Shown: piece after piece, positions 4,564 to 7,065 of the stretch
Layout: every line of letters begins with the position of its first letter
How positions within the stretch are numbered: the first letter of the stretch is position 1
NCBI GenBank assembly: GCA_051745535.1
Contig: JBNJED010000081.1
Coordinates: forward strand, 1 to 7,065
Reading direction: 5' to 3'
DNA length: 7,065 nucleotides
Source of the DNA: Thiohalospira sp051745535
Lineage (GTDB): Bacteria; Pseudomonadota; Gammaproteobacteria; Thiohalospirales; Thiohalospiraceae
Translations under genes and position numbers: made by a program
Notes under the pieces: model-generated
What the model was told of the DNA's origin: nothing
Databases searched by the model: none
The model's input: only the letters and a program-made list of their open reading frames with translations

Positions 4564-7065
4564 GGGGCACCTCCTCCCTGCCGGCCGCGCAGGCGGGCGT
4601 CCAGTCCCTCAATGAGTTCCCGGGGCGGCCGCTCGCAGTGCAGCCCCTGGCCCGGGGCGTCCAGCCCGCGCAGGAAGAGGTAGACGGCGCCGCCCATGTG
4701 GGTGTCGTAGTCGTAACCGGGCAGGCGGGCAGTGAGCTGGCGGTGGAGCGCCAGGGTGTAGAGGGTGTACTGGAGGTCGTAGCGGCGCTCCAGGACCGCC
4801 GCGCGCAGTGCCGCCGGGGCGTAGTCGGCGGGGCGGGGGCCGAGGAAGTTGGACTTGTAGTCGGCCACCCAGTAGCGGCCGTCGTGTTCGAAGACCAGGT
4901 CGATGAAGCCCTTGAGCAGGCCATTCAGGTGGGCCTCTCCCACCGGCGGCCGCGCCTCGCCCGCCAGGGTGGCGGCCCGTACCGCCGCATCCAGCTCGCC
5001 GGCCGGGAGGTGGTGCACCCCCAGCCAGAACTCCAGCTCCGGCTGGTACTGCCCCAGCTCGGCCAGCCGCACCGGTTCGGAATCGGGCAGGGCCAGGGGC
5101 TCGGTGAGGAGGCGGCGGAGCCAGTCGGTCACCGCCGGGGCGTGGTCGCCCCAGCCGCGGCGGCGGCAGCGGCCGGCGACGGTCTCCGCCAGCCCCTCGG
5201 GGTCGGCGGCGGTGGCGGCCAGCCCCTCGCCGGCGGCCCACTCCAGCAGGCCGTGGAGGAAGGTCCCCGGCTCCGGGCCGCGGGGGAAGTCCAGCAGCCC
5301 GCCGCCCCCCGCCGCCTCGCCAGCGCCCTCGCCGGCGGTCTCGGCGACCACGGCGGCGGTGGCGGTCTCCGGCGCGGGGGCGGATTCCGGGCCGGCCTCG
5401 TGGCCGGGGGCCAGGGCGGAGTAGCTGGCGATCCACCAGCGCTCCGCCGGGGCGCGGTGCGGCGTGCGCGCCTCGCCGGCAGGGGCGATGTCCGCCGCCG
5501 GCGGCAGCGGCCGGTGGTCCGGCTCGGGGAAGGGGGCCACCGCCAGGGCCGGCTCCCCCTCGGCCAGGGCAGCCAGCCGCTGGGGGAGGTCACCGGGCTC
5601 GATGGGCTCCCCGCCGGCGAGGAGGTAGCCGGGGGCGGTGCGGTGGAAGTCGTTCTCCTTCTTGCGGCCCCGCTTCACCGGCGCCAGCCCCACCCAGGTG
5701 GCGTGGCGCGCCCGGGTGAGGGCGACGTAGAAGAGCCGCAGGTCCTCGGCCAGGCGCTCGTCGTCGGCGCGCGCCACGGCCTCGTCGTCGGGCTCCGGGT
5801 CGATGACCCGGCTGCCGCCCTCGTCGCGGTAGCGCAGGGGCGCCCGGCTGCGGTCCACCGGGCGGAAGGCGCTGGCGAAGGGGAGGAAGACCAGCGGGTA
5901 CTCCAGCCCCTTGGCCTTGTGGATGGTGACCACGCGGACCCGGTCGGCGTCGCTCTCCAGGCGCAGGATACGGTCCTCGCCGCTGCCGCCCCCCTCGCGC
6001 TCGGCGGCCAGGTGGCGCAGCAGGGCGTGCTCCCCCTCCAGGCCGGCGGCGGCCTGCTGCAGGAGCTCGCCCAGGTGGAGGAGATTGGTCAGCCGCCGCT
6101 CGCCGTCGGCCAGGGCCAGCAGCCGGCCGGGGACCCCCTCGTCGTGGAGGAGTCGGCGCAGTAGCGGCAGGACGCCCTGGTGGCGCCAGATCCGGCGGTA
6201 GTCGTGGAAGCGGAGGACGGCCCGCTCCCAGGCCGCCTCGTCCCGGGTGAGCCGCTCCAGCTCGGCCAGGGGGTAGCCCAGGGTCGGGGTGGCGAGGGCG
6301 GCGCGCACCGCCGCCTCCGATTCCGGCTCGGCGCAGGCGCGCAGCCACAGGTGGAGGTCGCCGGCCTCCTCGCTGTCCCAGACCGAGTCCTGCAGGGAGA
6401 GGTAGACGGTGGCCACGCCGCGGGCGGCCAGGGCGCTGCGGATGGCCTCGGCCTCCTGGCGGTCGCGGACGAGCACGGCGATGTCCGCCGGCTCCACCGC
6501 GCGGGCGCTGCCGTCCTCGGCCTGGAAGGTCGCCGCGCCCCCGCGCCCGGCGATGAGCAGGTCGGTGATGGCGGTGGCGCCGGCCTCCGCCGCCTCGTCG
6601 CGGTAGGGGCCCATGGCCACCGCCTCCGAGGGTCGGCGGTGCCAGAGGGTCAGCGCCGGCACCGGCTCGCCGGCGCGCAGGAGCCGCTCCTTGCGGCCCT
6701 GGGCGGCCACCGGGTGGAAGGGGACCGGGTCTTCCCCCTCGGTGCCGAAGAGGAAGGCGCCGCGCCGGTGGTCGGCGGCGTGGCCGAAGAGCCGGTTCAC
6801 CGCCGCCACCGCCGCCGTGGTGGCGCGGAAGTTCCGCGGCAGCGTGTAGTGGCGGCCGGCGGTGGCGCGGCGGGCGGCGAGGTAGCTGTGGATATCCGCC
6901 CCGCGGAAGCCGTAGATGGCCTGCTTGGGGTCACCGATGAGGAAGAGGCCGCGGTCTTCGGGGGCACCGGCGACGTCGTAGACGGCGTCGAAGACGGCGT
7001 ACTGGGCCGGGTCGGTGTCCTGGAACTCGTCGATGAGGGCCACCGGGTACTGGCCCCGGATGGCC
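4560..7065 (-). CDS. recB: RecB, beta subunit of exodeoxyribonuclease V, 5' end cut by the window edge
   Basis: RecB carries the 3'-5' helicase and the only nuclease of RecBCD. About 834 C-terminal codons are present, out of roughly 1,200 in the family; the N-terminus with Walker A lies beyond the right edge. The first residues in the window lead into motif II LIDEFQDTDP. Numbering from the Val at 7043, the rest follow: GDPKQAIYGFRGAD (37-50), LPRNFRAT (68-75), VTIHKAKGLEYPLVF (372-386) and LFYVALTRARH (437-447). After an Ala/Gly/Glu-rich linker (about 547-583) comes the nuclease domain: GTFLHG with His597, GFIDLVF with Asp715, and DYKSN with Asp728 and Lys730. These match the E. coli catalytic set His956, Asp1067, Asp1080, Lys1082 with identical Asp-Asp spacing. 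The nuclease therefore looks intact. recC would be expected upstream, outside the window. The 3' end overlaps recD by four bases. Confidence 0.96.
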   Translation of the reverse strand, partial: AIRGQYPVALIDEFQDTDPAQYAVFDAVYDVAGAPEDRGLFLIGDPKQAIYGFRGADIHSYLAARRATAGRHYTLPRNFRATTAAVAAVNRLFGHAADHRRGAFLFGTEGEDPVPFHPVAAQGRKERLLRAGEPVPALTLWHRRPSEAVAMGPYRDEAAEAGATAITDLLIAGRGGAATFQAEDGSARAVEPADIAVLVRDRQEAEAIRSALAARGVATVYLSLQDSVWDSEEAGDLHLWLRACAEPESEAAVRAALATPTLGYPLAELERLTRDEAAWERAVLRFHDYRRIWRHQGVLPLLRRLLHDEGVPGRLLALADGERRLTNLLHLGELLQQAAAGLEGEHALLRHLAAEREGGGSGEDRILRLESDADRVRVVTIHKAKGLEYPLVFLPFASAFRPVDRSRAPLRYRDEGGSRVIDPEPDDEAVARADDERLAEDLRLFYVALTRARHATWVGLAPVKRGRKKENDFHRTAPGYLLAGGEPIEPGDLPQRLAALAEGEPALAVAPFPEPDHRPLPPAADIAPAGEARTPHRAPAERWWIASYSALAPGHEAGPESAPAPETATAAVVAETAGEGAGEAAGGGGLLDFPRGPEPGTFLHGLLEWAAGEGLAATAADPEGLAETVAGRCRRRGWGDHAPAVTDWLRRLLTEPLALPDSEPVRLAELGQYQPELEFWLGVHHLPAGELDAAVRAATLAGEARPPVGEAHLNGLLKGFIDLVFEHDGRYWVADYKSNFLGPRPADYAPAALRAAVLERRYDLQYTLYTLALHRQLTARLPGYDYDTHMGGAVYLFLRGLDAPGQGLHCERPPRELIEGLDARLRGRQGGGAP

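Noticed and set aside
2620..4683. Long plus-strand open frame (687 codons) opposite recD
   Set aside because: It is antisense to a gene with all helicase motifs. Its translation is low-complexity Gly/Arg/Ala typical of mirrored GC-rich codons, and it has no recognisable domain.
4638..6164. Long plus-strand open frame (508 codons) opposite recB
   Set aside because: Same reason: a shadow of recB codon bias with no motif of its own.
1..7065. CRISPR arrays, insertion sequences, tRNA or rRNA genes
   Set aside because: I saw no regularly spaced repeats, transposase motifs, terminal repeats or structured RNA gene signatures.

Overview
The window is very GC-rich, apart from one short AT-richer patch at about 1051-1110. 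Its RecB and RecD are of the gammaproteobacterial type, with shared-codon gene overlaps and strong GGAGG-type ribosome binding sites. I infer a high-GC gammaproteobacterium, possibly near the Ectothiorhodospiraceae. That taxonomic guess rests on general resemblance only; no marker gene is present.

Layout. (1) 78-1028, plus strand: a compact sigma-54 enhancer-binding activator (AAA+ plus Fis-type helix-turn-helix, no sensory domain), behind a plausible sigma-70 promoter. (2) 1029-1155: a convergent intergenic gap with a weak hairpin for each flanking gene. (3) 1156-1677, minus strand: a 173-residue Gly/Ala/Ser/Met-rich acidic protein of unknown function. (4) 1678-1962: a 285-base intergenic region holding two sigma-54-type -24/-12 elements. 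One faces the Gly-rich gene. The other is a full consensus match pointing the opposite way with no obvious gene after it. Inverted repeats and CCGGTT-type repeats also lie here. (5) 1963-2544, minus strand: a beta-carbonic anhydrase. (6) 2632-4563 and 4560-7065, minus strand: recD, and the 3' two-thirds of recB, overlapping by four bases as one operon. recB runs off the right edge.

The recBD part is ordinary DNA double-strand-break repair machinery with intact helicase and nuclease motifs. The carbonic anhydrase is a housekeeping-type enzyme with all zinc ligands visible.

The part worth attention is the left 2 kb. An activator that needs sigma-54 sits convergently beside a gene with a well-spaced sigma-54 promoter. 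That gene encodes a strange low-complexity protein, so the two look like a small self-contained sigma-54 regulon. The protein's ends and one central helix recall, from memory, small putative motility (YjfB-like) proteins, but no function can be assigned from sequence alone.
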